Notes: generated from the letters alone by a model not told the origin. A stretch of DNA of 64,000 nt from JACPPO01 sp965262505 (GCA_965262505.1 CBDHFM010000030.1:4030001-4094000), one strand, 5' to 3'. Shown: positions 28,553-38,794, numbered from the stretch's first letter. A program made the numbers and translations.

Positions 28553-30052
28553 GTGAGTCAACCGTCTTCCCTGGCTGACGTCGGCGCCGAGCGCGCGGCG
28601 TACGCCGCGTTCCTCAAGGCCTATCCCGAGTACGAACGCACGAGTGCGCTGGACGCGCTGCGCGCATCGGAGTACCGGCGGCTCGATACCCAGCGCCACG
28701 TGTACCTCGACTACACGGGCGGCGGGCTTCACGCGGAGTCGCAGATCCGTGAACATGTCGAGTTGCTGAGCCAGGCCGTCCTCGGCAACCCGCACTCCGC
28801 GAACCTCACCTCGTCCGCGATGACGACGCTGGTCGAGCAGGCCCGGCGAGCGGTGCTGGCGTGGTTCAATGCCGGCGAGGACTACACGGCCATCTTCACG
28901 CAGAACGCGACCGCTGCGCTCAAGCAGGTGGGCGAGTCATATCCGTTCGCCCCGGGCGGCTCTTACCTGCTCACCGTTGATAACCACAATTCGGCGAACG
29001 GCATTCGCGAGTACGCGTATGCGAAGGGCGCCTCGGTGGTGTACGCGCCGCTTACCACGCCGGAACTCCGGATTGATCGCGCGCGTCTTGGCGAACTCTT
29101 CGCCGGCGCCGATGCATCAGCGGACAATTTATTTGCGTATCCCGCCCAGTCGAACTTTTCCGGCATCGTGCACCCGCTCGAGTGCGTGGAGGAGGCTCAT
29201 GCCGCCGGGTGGGACGTACTGTTGGACGCCGCGGCGTATGTCCCGGCCAACCGGCTCGACCTGCGCGCAGTGAAACCCGACTTCGCCAGCGTCTCGTTCT
29301 ACAAGATGTTCGGGTATCCGACCGGCGTTGGGTGTCTGCTCGTCCGCCATGCGGCGCTCTCGAAGCTGCGGCGTCCCTGGTTTGCCGGCGGCACGGTGAA
29401 CTTCGCCACGGTCCAGGGCCGGCGGCACCTCCTGACGCCCGGTGAAGCCGGCTTCGAGGACGGCACGCTGAACTATCTGGCGATTCCGGCCGTAGAGATC
29501 GGCCTGCGGCACCTCGCATCGGTCGGTATCGAGACGATCCAGACGCGCATCCGTTGCCTGACCGACTGGCTGTTGACGCAGTTGCTCGATCTGCGGCACA
29601 CCAACGGTCGTCACATGGTGCGCATCTACGGGCCGGTGACCACGGCAGCGCGTGGCGGCACCGTGACGATGAATGTCTACGACGCCGACGGGCACCTGCT
29701 CGATTACCGGCGCGTGGAGGAACTCGCCAGTCTGGAGCGCATCTCGCTACGCACCGGCTGCTTCTGTAATCCCGGGGCCGGCGAAACGGCCGAGGGGCTC
29801 ACGGAGGAGGACATCGCGGCGGCGATGGGCGAAAGTGCCGACATGACACTGCCGCGGTTTCTTCAGATCATCACGCACCGCGGCGGCAAGAGCGCGGGAG
29901 CTATCCGGGTGTCGCTCGGCCTGGCGAGCAACTTTGCGGATGTCTACCGGTTTGTGCAGTTTGCCTCAGGGTTGCGCGACCAGACGCGGATGACTGTCGG
30001 CGAGGTCACGTTCGATATCGAGTCGTGTCGCGTGATTCGCGACGGAAGTTAG
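28553..30052 (+). CDS. Class V aminotransferase, molybdenum-cofactor-sulfurase-like
   Basis: A 499-residue PLP enzyme of the cysteine desulfurase fold. YLDYTGGG, the PLP site FTQNATAALK, the Schiff-base lysine in VSFYKMFGYPTG and the C-terminal GCFCNPGAGE resemble the N-terminal domain of eukaryotic Mo-cofactor sulfurase more than IscS. The cysteine in CFCNPG may carry persulfide. No MOSC domain is fused. The substrate is unknown. The GTG at 28553 fits the -10 box upstream and removes an unlikely N-terminal extension. The S9 peptidase gene follows 2 bp after the stop. Confidence 0.8.
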   Translation: MSQPSSLADVGAERAAYAAFLKAYPEYERTSALDALRASEYRRLDTQRHVYLDYTGGGLHAESQIREHVELLSQAVLGNPHSANLTSSAMTTLVEQARRAVLAWFNAGEDYTAIFTQNATAALKQVGESYPFAPGGSYLLTVDNHNSANGIREYAYAKGASVVYAPLTTPELRIDRARLGELFAGADASADNLFAYPAQSNFSGIVHPLECVEEAHAAGWDVLLDAAAYVPANRLDLRAVKPDFASVSFYKMFGYPTGVGCLLVRHAALSKLRRPWFAGGTVNFATVQGRRHLLTPGEAGFEDGTLNYLAIPAVEIGLRHLASVGIETIQTRIRCLTDWLLTQLLDLRHTNGRHMVRIYGPVTTAARGGTVTMNVYDADGHLLDYRRVEELASLERISLRTGCFCNPGAGETAEGLTEEDIAAAMGESADMTLPRFLQIITHRGGKSAGAIRVSLGLASNFADVYRFVQFASGLRDQTRMTVGEVTFDIESCRVIRDGS

Positions 30053-30054
30053 GC

Positions 30055-32041
30055 GTGTCCCGCGTTGCCCCGTGCGGAACCTGGGCGTCGCCGCTCTCCG
30101 CCGGGGACGTGGCAGCCGGCGGACTGCGCCTTGGCGGCGTGTCGCTCGACGGCGAGGACATCTACTGGCTGGAGGGCCGTCCGCAGGAGGGCGGACGCTC
30201 TGCGCTGGTGAAACGCACGCCGGACGGCGGGATCGCGGAGGTCACGCCCCCCGACATCAACGTGCGCTCGCGCGTGCACGAGTACGGCGGCGCCGCCTAC
30301 ATAGCTGCGCACGGTACGGTCTATTGCGCGAACTTTGCCGATCAGCGTGTGTATCGCATCAGTGACGCAATTGCCCGGCCGGTGACGCCTCCGGGCGCGT
30401 GGTGCTACACCGACTTCGAGATCGATACTCGTGGCCGGTGTCTGATCTGCGTGCGCGAAGACCACACGCAGGAAGGCCGTGAGCCGGTCAATGCCCTCGT
30501 CAGTATTCCTATCGGTTCCCCTGAAGCCGGACTCGACGAGAGTCCACGCGACGCCGGCCGCGTGCTCGCCTCTGGCGCGGACTTCTACTCGACGCCGCGT
30601 CTGAGCCCCGACGGCTCGAGGCTCGTGTGGCTGTCGTGGAATCACCCCTCCATGCCGTGGGACGGCACCGAGCTGTGGGTTGCGCAGGTCGGCGCGGACG
30701 GAGGGCTCGAGGCACCCGTGCGCGTCGCCGGCGGGCCGGACGAATCGATCTATCAGCCAGGATGGTCACCCGACGGCACGCTGTACTACGTGAGCGATCG
30801 CGATGGCTGGTGGAAGATCTATCGCGCCGCGACCGGCCCGACTGATCCGACCGATCGACACGTGACCAGCGACCCGAGTGTCGTGAACGCGGAGTTCGGT
30901 CGTCCGCAGTGGGTGTTCGGCACCTCCATCTGGGCGTGTGCTGGCCCGTCGAGGCTTGTGGTGTCGTACACGCGCGCCGGCCGATGGCACCTGGCCACGA
31001 TTGACCTGCGGAACAACGTGCTGACCGACGTTGCGATCCACGTGCAGCCGCACGAGTGGATCGCGGCGAGCGCCACGCATGCCGTGCTCGTTGCGGGATC
31101 GTCCACGCAGCCGGACGCGGTGGTCCTGATCGATCTCGCTTCGGGTACCGTCGACACGCTCCGCACCGCCTCCTCGGTGCAGCTCGACGCCGGCGACGTC
31201 TCGATGGCGGAGGCGGTCCAGTTCCCGACGACCGGCGGGCAGACAGCGCACACCTTCTACTATCCGCCGCGCAACAGGAACTTCGCCGTACCGCCCGGAG
31301 AGAAGCCGCCGCTCGTGGTCATCAGCCACGGCGGCCCCACATCGGCGGCGCGGCCGACGCTGGACCTGCAGATCCAGTACTGGACGAGCCGTGGCTTCGC
31401 GGTCGCCGACGTGAATTACGGCGGCAGCTCAGGGTATGGCCGCGCCTACCGGCAGCGGCTCAACGGCCAATGGGGGCGGGTTGACGTCGCCGACGTGATT
31501 GCCGCCGCCCAGTTCCTGGCCGCGCAGGGGATGGCCGACGGCGATCGAGCCGCTATTCGCGGCGGCAGCGCCGGAGGATATACAACGCTGGCGGCGCTGA
31601 CGTTTTACCCCGAGGCGTTCAAGGCAGGAGCGAGCTATTACGGCGTCAGCGACCTCGAGGTGCTCGCGCTCGACACACACAAGTTCGAGTCGCGTTACGC
31701 GGACAGCCTGGTTGGTCCCTACCCGGCGGCGAAGGCGACGTATCGCGCGCGTTCGCCCGTTCACGCGATCGACAAGCTCGCGTGCCCTCTCATTCTGTTC
31801 CAGGGCCTTGAGGACAGGGTCGTCCCGCCCAATCAGTCGCAGATGATGGCCGACGCCGTGCGGGCCAAGGGGCTGCCCGTTGCCTATCTCGCCTTCGAAG
31901 GGGAGCAGCACGGATTTCGAAAAGCCGACACGATCATCCGGAGCCTGGAGGCGGAACTGTATTTCTCACAGCGCCATATTCGGATTTACCCCGGCCGATT
32001 CGATACCGCCCGTTCCCATCGACAATCTGGACAACCTGTAG
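30055..32041 (+). pseudogene. S9 (prolyl oligopeptidase) family peptidase with a 3' frameshift
   Basis: A dipeptidyl/oligopeptidase-like serine peptidase: N-terminal beta-propeller (about residues 1-380) and C-terminal hydrolase with GGSAGG (nucleophile Ser), GLEDRVVPP (Asp) and EGEQHGF (His). At about 31966 the frame appears shifted by one extra base. The open frame then runs on with unrelated sequence into the next gene (to 32253). The adjacent frame gives the family-like end IFGFTPADSIPPVPIDNL and stops at 32039-32041. Corrected length is about 661 residues. The catalytic triad precedes the shift, so the product may still work. No signal peptide is seen. Confidence 0.82.
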
Positions 32042-32095
32042 GCCGCACGTCGGAGTGCGCGCCCTGCTCGAGCGGTGGTATCGTAGATCGCTCTC

Positions 32096-33724
32096 ATGCG
32101 CAGAACGTCGCTTTTCGTGCCGGGCGTGCTGGTGATGCTGCTTGGCGCTGCCGTTGCCTCCCAGGAACGTATCGACCAGGACATGTTCTGGAAGATCCGC
32201 CAGGAGGGCATGGTCAACTCCCAGATTCTGGAGACGCTGCACGTCCTCACTGACGTGTACGGCCCGAGGCTCACAGGTTCGCCGAACCTGAAGGCGGCTG
32301 GCGAGTGGGCGATCGAGCAGATGCACGCGTGGGGCCTGAAGGAGGGGCGGCTCGAGCCCTGGGACTTCGGCCACCCGGGATGGACGAACGAGCGGCTGAC
32401 GGCGCATATCGTGTCGCCCGTGAGCGACGCGCTCGTGGCCGAGGTGCTCGCCTGGACCCCGGGCACGAGCGGCGTCGTGAAGGGGCAGGCGTTGCAGATG
32501 ACGCTCCCGGAGCGTCCGACGACGCGCGACGTGCTTACCGCTCACCTGGAACCACTGAAGGATGCCGTGCAGGGCAAGATCGTCCTGGTCGGTGCGCCGC
32601 GCCAGGTGCTCGTCACGTTCAGCACGCCGGCGCTGCGGCGCGATGACGCGGCCGTGCTGGCGCGGTTGAACGCCGCCCCCGCGGCAGCCCGGCCGCCACG
32701 GCAGCAGCAACAACGACAGCAAGAACAGCAGCAGCGGGACGCGCGCCCGCTGACGAACAGGCAGATCCAGGAGCAGCTCAATCAGTTTCTGGTCGAGAGC
32801 GGTGCTTTGGTGCGGATCAACGGCGCAGGCCGCGACCATGGCCAGATCCGGGCGTTCAGCAACGGGACCTACGACGTGGCGAAGGCGCCGCCCACCGTCG
32901 TGATGCGAAACGAAGATTACGGCCGCGTCTGGCGCCTGCTGGCTGGCAGCCGCGATGTCGAGCTCGAGTTCGACATCGTCAACCGCACGCATCCCGAAGG
33001 GCGGACGAGCTACAACGTCATCGCCGAGATTCCCGGCAGCGACAGGGCCGGTGAAGTCGTGATGCTTGGAGGGCACCTCGATTCGTGGCACGCAGGCACG
33101 GGCGCGACCGACAATGCGATCGGGTGCGCGGTGATGATGGAGGTGGCGCGCATCCTGACCGCGACCGGCGCGCAGCCGCGACGCACGATTCGCGTCGCCC
33201 TCTGGAGCGGCGAGGAGCAGGGACTACTCGGATCGCAGGCGTACATCAAGGAGCACTTCGGCACGGCTGAGGAGCCGAAGCCGGCCTTCGACAGCTTCGC
33301 CGGCTATTTCAACATCGACTCGGGCACTGGGCGTGCGCGTGCCATGACCGTTTTCGGTCCGCCCACCGCCGGCACGATCCTGCACGAGGCGCTCGCGCCC
33401 TTCAACGATCTCGGTATGCTTGGCGCCACCACGACGCGGAGCCGCCGGCGCGGAGGATCGGATCACACCTCGTTCAACGAGGCTGGTCTGCCTGGGATCT
33501 CGGTGCTCCAGGACCCGATTCAGTACGGGTCCTACACGTGGCACACCAACCTCGACACCTACGAGCGGATCGTTGAAGAGGACGTGAAGAAATCGGCGAT
33601 CGTCATTGCGGGCGCCGTGTATCACCTCGCGATGCGTGACGAGCCGCTGCCGCGATTTACCGGCGACGACATGCCGCGCGGTCCGCAGCGACGGCAGCCG
33701 GAGACAGCGGGAGCAGACGATTGA
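32096..33724 (+). CDS. Secreted M28-family zinc aminopeptidase with PA domain
   Basis: 542 residues with a signal peptide (SLFVPGVLVMLLGAAVAS). A PA-like insert contains a Gln/Arg-rich stretch near residues 198-215. The M28 di-zinc site is visible: GGHLDSWH (His, Asp), TDNAIGC (Asp), SGEEQGLLGS (Glu-Glu), YFNIDSGTG (Asp) and GSDHTSF (His). Such enzymes release N-terminal amino acids outside the cytoplasm. TATCGT lies 11 nt upstream and no SD is seen. It lies between S9 and M49 peptidase genes, suggesting a peptide-using lifestyle. Confidence 0.92.
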   Translation: MRRTSLFVPGVLVMLLGAAVASQERIDQDMFWKIRQEGMVNSQILETLHVLTDVYGPRLTGSPNLKAAGEWAIEQMHAWGLKEGRLEPWDFGHPGWTNERLTAHIVSPVSDALVAEVLAWTPGTSGVVKGQALQMTLPERPTTRDVLTAHLEPLKDAVQGKIVLVGAPRQVLVTFSTPALRRDDAAVLARLNAAPAAARPPRQQQQRQQEQQQRDARPLTNRQIQEQLNQFLVESGALVRINGAGRDHGQIRAFSNGTYDVAKAPPTVVMRNEDYGRVWRLLAGSRDVELEFDIVNRTHPEGRTSYNVIAEIPGSDRAGEVVMLGGHLDSWHAGTGATDNAIGCAVMMEVARILTATGAQPRRTIRVALWSGEEQGLLGSQAYIKEHFGTAEEPKPAFDSFAGYFNIDSGTGRARAMTVFGPPTAGTILHEALAPFNDLGMLGATTTRSRRRGGSDHTSFNEAGLPGISVLQDPIQYGSYTWHTNLDTYERIVEEDVKKSAIVIAGAVYHLAMRDEPLPRFTGDDMPRGPQRRQPETAGADD

Positions 33725-33740
33725 TGAAGGGAACAAACAG

Positions 33741-34202
33741 ATGGTGAGTCGAGTACTGGCGATAGCCTTGGTGACCGCCGCCGTTTCAACGGCCGGAGCG
33801 GCGTCGGCGCAGCGTCCGGCGCCTCAGGGCCCGATCGTGCAGGTGTACAAGTTGTCGACCTGCGGCTGCTGCGCGAGCTGGGTGCAGCATCTGGAGGCCG
33901 CCGGCTTCAGCACGCGGGTCATGAACCTCGATGATCTCAGCGCGATCAAGGCCGCACACAACGTACCGGGTTCCGCGCGGTCATGCCACACCGCGACCGT
34001 GGACGGCTACGTGATCGAAGGACATGTGCCGGCCGCCGACGTGCGGCGGTTGCTCAGGGAGCGTCCCGCAGTGCTCGGCCTCGCGGTTCCTGGCATGCCG
34101 ATCGGTTCGCCCGGGATGGAAGTGCCGAACGTCAGGCCGGTCCCGTATGACGTCCTGTCGTTCGATCGCCGCGGTCAGCTGAAGGTCTATTCGTCACACT
34201 AG
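33741..34202 (+). CDS. Secreted DUF411 protein (CxxC-containing, metal-binding type)
   Basis: 153 residues with a signal peptide ending at AGAASAQ. The mature part begins with a thioredoxin-like strand and the motif STCGCCASW, followed by MNLDDLSAIKAAHNVP and GYVIEGHVPA, all typical of DUF411. Family members often sit with copper-handling genes, but none is near here. The ATG at 33741 was chosen for the SD GAAGG and the clean signal peptide. The gene follows the M28 gene by 16 bp. Confidence 0.85.
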   Translation: MVSRVLAIALVTAAVSTAGAASAQRPAPQGPIVQVYKLSTCGCCASWVQHLEAAGFSTRVMNLDDLSAIKAAHNVPGSARSCHTATVDGYVIEGHVPAADVRRLLRERPAVLGLAVPGMPIGSPGMEVPNVRPVPYDVLSFDRRGQLKVYSSH

Positions 34203-34239
34203 ACCCCAAACGTCGGCCGTGGGGCTTGGGGCGAGGCGC

Positions 34240-36303
34240 TTACTGTCTGACGCCTGAATACTCCAGCATCTGCGCCGTCAGGTCCATCGGATACGAGATC
34301 GTTACGTCGGTGATCGTTCCATCGGACGCGGTGACCGGCGTCAGCTTCGGCATCACGAAGCCCGTGTAGGAAGGTAGCCCCAGCGCGTCGACCCGCGTCA
34401 CCACTTCGTCCCGCAGCCCGGCGTCGAAGTGAATGCCGTAGGCGTCGAACAGTCCGGCGGCGGCGACGGCGTCGCCTTCGGACTTGATCCGCTGCACCTC
34501 GGCCAGCAGCCGCCCGACGCCTTCACGGAAGGCCACGGGATCGACCACCACCAGGTAATGTTTCCCGTCGCGCGTCCGTTCTTCGATCGCCGACGTGTTG
34601 GCCATCAGCCAGCGGACAACCATCTGCCGGTTGCGCATGTGGTCTTCTTCGATCTGCGTGCCCTCGCGTATGCGCCGCAGCTGGACGAGGGCATTGCGTG
34701 TGTACGCCTCGTACTCCGCGAGGACCACCGCGTCGTGATCGGCGGCGGGGATGATGCCGAGCTCCACCATCCTCGGGTCCGCCAGGAAGTACAGCGCTAT
34801 GAGATCCGCGCGGCCTTCCTCGAGCGCGGAGAAGTGCTCCTTGATGAGCTCCTGCGGTGTACCCGCGAGCCCGGGCCTCTGACGTCCAGACGCGTGGCCG
34901 AGCACTTCGTGCAGGTCGGTGGTGAGCTCGGCGCCAAGCGCCCCGAATCGCGCCCCGCGCTCGGCTTCCTCCGGCGTCCACGCAAACTCGCTGCGCATCG
35001 TTCCGGGCGTTGCGTTGTCGTACGCCTCACGGACGTTCGAGAGTGAGATGGACTTGCTCCCGTACTGCTCGCGGATCCGCTGATCGTTGGGGAGGTTGAT
35101 GCCAACCGGCGAAACCGGTCCGGAATCGCCGGCTTCGACCACGACATCAATGGCGTTGGCGACGATGCCGGTGACGCTCGGCTTTCGGTACTCGGGGTTC
35201 CACGGCATCCGGTCCTCGAACCATTGCGCGTCGGCCGCGAGCCGGCGAATGCGTCCGGTCTTTTCCTGGTTCACGTAGAAGACGAGACCTTCCCACGAGC
35301 CCTTGATGCCGCGCGGATCCATGTACACCTCGATGAACCCGTTGATGGTGTCGACCGGCGACTCCTTGTCCTGCACCCATGCGATGTCGTACTGCGCGCG
35401 GTCGGCGTCCTCGCCGGTCCGGTACCACTGAATCAACGCACCGAGCGCCTTGGCCATCGGCGGGGTCGCGTAGGGGATCGCCGCCTCGAGGTGTGTGACG
35501 ATGCTGGGGATCTGCGCTCCATACCGGCCGTCGATCTTGTAGATCTCTTCGACGAGCCGCCCATCGCTCTTGACCAGCCGGGAGTTCAGGCCGTGTGCCT
35601 CGGTGACCCCCTCGAGGTCCGCCATGCCGACGCCAAGATACAGGTTGTTCGCGCTGGCCGTGAGGATGTCCGAGCCGGGACCGGGCGTCTTGTTCGTCAC
35701 GATTGGATCGACGTCCGGATCGAAGAACATCGGGCCCAGGCGCGCCAGCTTCTCGTCGAGCAATTCACCCTGTCGCATCGCGAACGTAGCGCCGGCCGCG
35801 GAGGCGGCCTGCGCCGCGGCCGCCAGCGCCTGCGGCGTGATGTTCAGGGCAAATTTGCGCGCGGTCAGGTTGTTGTACGGGCCGTTGTTGATCCAGAAAA
35901 GCTTGGTGTAGCGCTGGATCTCGCCGAGCGCTGCGGCGTCGACATCCTGTGGGTGCGCCACGATCTGCTCGATGACACCGCGCATTTCGAGCGCGTCCCG
36001 GTGCTTCTGATCGATGTAGATGTCGCGGCCGGCCAGCGTCGCCAGAGACAGGTGCCAGATGAGCGTCTTCTCGCCGAGCGGCAGCGAGGCGAATCCATCG
36101 GCGTACAACTGCACCACCGCCGCGTCGTCCACGCGCTCGAGCAGGTACCGCCGCTCACCGCCTTCAGTGGATGGCGCCACGCCGGACGATGCGCCAGGCG
36201 CCTCTCCGTCGAGGGGGCCTCTGGAGCATGCACCGGCCGTGGCGACGAGTGCGACGAACGCGACGACTACGAATCTGCGGAGCACCAGTCTGTTGAATCG
36301 CAT
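34240..36303 (-). CDS. M49-family (dipeptidyl peptidase III-like) metallopeptidase, lipoprotein
   Basis: About 687 residues. The N-terminus is a lipoprotein signal (VVVAFVALVATAGAC, lipobox AGAC). The zinc site of M49 is seen as HEVLGHASG (HExxGH) with the third ligand in EEGRADLIALYF. DPP III enzymes cut dipeptides from the N-terminus of short peptides; bacterial lipoprotein versions are common in Bacteroidota and Acidobacteriota. The ATG at 36303 is preferred over 36315, because the latter falls in a TATGGT box that ends 7 nt before 36303. Confidence 0.88.
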   Translation of the reverse strand: MRFNRLVLRRFVVVAFVALVATAGACSRGPLDGEAPGASSGVAPSTEGGERRYLLERVDDAAVVQLYADGFASLPLGEKTLIWHLSLATLAGRDIYIDQKHRDALEMRGVIEQIVAHPQDVDAAALGEIQRYTKLFWINNGPYNNLTARKFALNITPQALAAAAQAASAAGATFAMRQGELLDEKLARLGPMFFDPDVDPIVTNKTPGPGSDILTASANNLYLGVGMADLEGVTEAHGLNSRLVKSDGRLVEEIYKIDGRYGAQIPSIVTHLEAAIPYATPPMAKALGALIQWYRTGEDADRAQYDIAWVQDKESPVDTINGFIEVYMDPRGIKGSWEGLVFYVNQEKTGRIRRLAADAQWFEDRMPWNPEYRKPSVTGIVANAIDVVVEAGDSGPVSPVGINLPNDQRIREQYGSKSISLSNVREAYDNATPGTMRSEFAWTPEEAERGARFGALGAELTTDLHEVLGHASGRQRPGLAGTPQELIKEHFSALEEGRADLIALYFLADPRMVELGIIPAADHDAVVLAEYEAYTRNALVQLRRIREGTQIEEDHMRNRQMVVRWLMANTSAIEERTRDGKHYLVVVDPVAFREGVGRLLAEVQRIKSEGDAVAAAGLFDAYGIHFDAGLRDEVVTRVDALGLPSYTGFVMPKLTPVTASDGTITDVTISYPMDLTAQMLEYSGVRQ

Positions 36304-36310
36304 GCCGATC

Positions 36311-36316
36311 ACCATA
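36311..36316 (-). promoter_or_regulatory. Candidate -10 box of the M49 peptidase gene
   Basis: TATGGT on the reverse strand ends 7 nt before the ATG at 36303. There is no convincing SD. Confidence 0.4.
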
Positions 36317-36436
36317 TCAAAGGTTGCGCGGGTTACACAGACGCTTCCGGCGACCGGTCCGAAACCGCTGTGCTAGCATCCGGCGCACAGTACGTCCACC
36401 GGGCGCCGCGAGTCGGGCCCGACGAAGGAGAAGCAG

Positions 36437-36835
36437 ATGCCCGCAGTATCACTTGTGGCGACGTTGGTTGCCACCGTGCTCGGATTCGTCCTTGGCGCGC
36501 TCTGGTACGGGCCCCTGTTCGGCAAGCGATGGATGGCGGCGGTCGGGATGACGGCAGAGGAGATCCGGAAGGATTTTAGCCCGGCGAAAACGTATGGGGC
36601 CGCGTTCGTACTCGGTCTGATTGCGTCCTATGTGTTCGGCCTGTACGTGGGCCCGAATCCTGGACGCGCATTCTCGATCGTCGCTGGCGCCGGAGCCGGG
36701 CTCTGCTGGGTGGCCACGGCACTCGCGACGAACTACCTATTCGAGGGACGGTCCGCGGCGCTCATCGTCATCAATGGCGGGTATCATGCTGTTCGGTTCA
36801 CCTTGATCGGGCTGGTGTTCGGGCTGCTTGGTTAA
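36437..36835 (+). CDS. DUF1761 membrane protein
   Basis: 132 residues, four membrane helices. It starts PAVSLVATLVATVLGFVLGALWYGPLFGKRW, the conserved WYGPLFGKxW segment of DUF1761. Function unknown. A good SD (GAAGGAGA, 36424-36431) precedes the ATG. The next gene starts shortly after on the same strand. Confidence 0.85.
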   Translation: MPAVSLVATLVATVLGFVLGALWYGPLFGKRWMAAVGMTAEEIRKDFSPAKTYGAAFVLGLIASYVFGLYVGPNPGRAFSIVAGAGAGLCWVATALATNYLFEGRSAALIVINGGYHAVRFTLIGLVFGLLG

Positions 36836-36887
36836 GAGAGCTCGACATCGACTGGTTCGACAGGTTCTGCTCAAGAGGTTCGCAAGA

Positions 36888-37727
36888 GTGCCGAACGTTC
36901 GCAAGGTTCAGGCCTTGGTGGTCGTTGCCGTCCTGCTGGTGTCGGCCGGTGCGGCGTACGCCCAGTTCGGCTTGCGATCCAGGGGCGGCCGGAATGCCGA
37001 GGCGCGCTTCCCGCCGGCGTTGCGGGAGGACCGCGCGTTTTCGTTTTGCCGGATTCTGTACACGAGCGTCCGGCGCGAACGCTCGGGCGGAGGGTGGCGA
37101 ACCGATTACCCGTACGGCGAGATCAACCTGATGATCCGCCTCTCGGAACTGACCAAGACCCCCGTGCCCTTTGACAGGAAACGCGAGCCAACCCACTACG
37201 TCGTCCGCCTCACCGACCCGTCACTGTTCGAGTGTCCACTGACGATGGCGTCGGATGTCGGCACGATCGGCCTGAGCGCCGCCGAGGCCGAACACCTTCG
37301 CCTCTATCTGCTCAAGGGCGGGTTCCTGTGGGTGGACGATTTCTGGGGGACGGCGGCGTGGCAGCAGTGGACGCGCGAGATGGCGAAGGTGCTCCCGCCA
37401 TCGGAGTACCCCATCACGGACGTCCCCCTCGACGACCCGATCTTCAGCAGCCAGTTCGTTGTCACCGAGGTGCCGCAGATCACGAACATCGGCTTCTGGC
37501 GCAGGTCGCGCGGCCGTGAGACCTCCGAGCGAGGCGCCGACAGCCGTGACGCCCACTTCCGCGCGATCCGGGATGCGCACGGCCGGATCATGATTGCCAT
37601 GACGCACAACACGGATATCGCGGATTCGTGGGAGCGTGAGGGCGAGGATCCCGGCTTCTTCTATCAGTTCTCGCCAGACGGTTACGCGCTCGGCATCAAC
37701 GTCCTGCTCTACGCCATGACGCATTGA
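36888..37727 (+). CDS. DUF4159 secreted protein, copy 1
   Basis: 279 residues with a signal peptide (ALVVVAVLLVSAGAAYAQ) and a DUF4159 fold: FSFCRILYTSVRR near the start, RLSELTKT, GGFLWVDDFWG, PPSEYPITDVP, MTHNTDIADSWE and the ending INVLLYAMTH. A GTG start at 36888 was chosen because it leads straight into the signal peptide. It is closely related to the protein at 51159-51977. The other two window copies belong to the MoxR operon, while this one is detached. The role is unknown; the fold is related to class I glutamine amidotransferase-like domains. Confidence 0.8.
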   Translation: MPNVRKVQALVVVAVLLVSAGAAYAQFGLRSRGGRNAEARFPPALREDRAFSFCRILYTSVRRERSGGGWRTDYPYGEINLMIRLSELTKTPVPFDRKREPTHYVVRLTDPSLFECPLTMASDVGTIGLSAAEAEHLRLYLLKGGFLWVDDFWGTAAWQQWTREMAKVLPPSEYPITDVPLDDPIFSSQFVVTEVPQITNIGFWRRSRGRETSERGADSRDAHFRAIRDAHGRIMIAMTHNTDIADSWEREGEDPGFFYQFSPDGYALGINVLLYAMTH

Positions 37728-37867
37728 CGACATCAGGTTCGCCCGCCGTCGGCGTCCACACCCGTATGGCCATCGAACACGTCAGTCGATCACATTTGTC
37801 AGTTGCGTTCACGTTTCTCGTTGACGCGCTCGGGGACGCGGGCTAGCCTTCGTTCAGGAGGTGCCAG

Positions 37868-38794
37868 GTGAGCAGCCGGTTCTTTGGCCTCGTGGTGGCG
37901 GGAGCGGTCGTGATCATTGCTTGGGCGCTGCCCCCGGCGTCGGCAGCGCAGGCCCCCGCGCAGTCCGTGTGTCCCGACAACGCCCATGCGGCGTTCCACG
38001 CGTGTGCGACAGCCGCGATGAAGACCTTCACGCCGCCGCGTACGGCGAGCGGCCAGCCCGACTTCAGTGGTTTCTGGCGCCGGAGGGCCTCGGCGCACGA
38101 GAGCCTCGAGGCGCACGTGCGGACGCCCGACGATTCGGGTGGGCCGAGCGCCGTCGTGGATCCCGCTGACGGGCTTGTGCCGATGCAGCCGTGGGCCGAC
38201 GAACGGCGGAGGGAGAACGCGGAGCGGTACCTGCACCACAACGCCGCGTGCTTCCAGTCGGGCGTGCCGGTCACCATGTACATGACGGGGCTCTATCAGT
38301 TCCTGCAGACCGGCGACCACCTCGCCGTGCTCTCCGAGGAGGCGCACGGTGTCCGCATCATTCCGCTCGACGGCCGTCCGCACATCGGGCCGGACATCCT
38401 CCTCTGGCAGGGCGATTCACTCGGCCGCTGGGAGGGCAACACGCTGGTCATCGAGACGACGAATCAGAACGCCCGGCCGTATCTCGACCAGAGAGGGCGC
38501 TTCTACACCGAAGAGGCGGAGGTGGTCGAACGGCTCACGATGGTCGACGCCAACACGCTGCACTACCAGGCCACGATCGATGACCCGAACGTCTACACGC
38601 GGCCCTTCACGATTGCGATCGCGTTCAGACGCAACGAGCAGCAGGGGACCGAGCTGTGGGAGGAGGCCTGCTACGAGGGCAATGACTTGAGCATGAGCCA
38701 CTTTCGAGCCAGGTTCGACATCTATCCGGGCATCACCGCGGCCGAGGCCCGGGAGCTGAGAAGCGCGTGGGAAGCCCGGGAGGGAGCCCGATGA
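37868..38794 (+). CDS. Secreted PDFSGFW-motif protein of unknown function
   Basis: 308 residues with a signal peptide (VVAGAVVIIAWALPPASAAQ). After it comes GQPDFSGFWRRR, then the core shared with the gene at 39220: VPVTMYMTGLYQFLQT, DILLWQGDSLGRWEGNTLVIET and VVERLTMVDANTLHYQATIDDP. It belongs to a secreted, uncharacterised family that I recognise from acidobacterial-type genomes by this motif. A strong SD (AGGAGGT) precedes the GTG start. The stop overlaps the next gene (ATGA), so it is cotranslated with a DUF6152 protein. Confidence 0.7.
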   Translation: MSSRFFGLVVAGAVVIIAWALPPASAAQAPAQSVCPDNAHAAFHACATAAMKTFTPPRTASGQPDFSGFWRRRASAHESLEAHVRTPDDSGGPSAVVDPADGLVPMQPWADERRRENAERYLHHNAACFQSGVPVTMYMTGLYQFLQTGDHLAVLSEEAHGVRIIPLDGRPHIGPDILLWQGDSLGRWEGNTLVIETTNQNARPYLDQRGRFYTEEAEVVERLTMVDANTLHYQATIDDPNVYTRPFTIAIAFRRNEQQGTELWEEACYEGNDLSMSHFRARFDIYPGITAAEARELRSAWEAREGAR

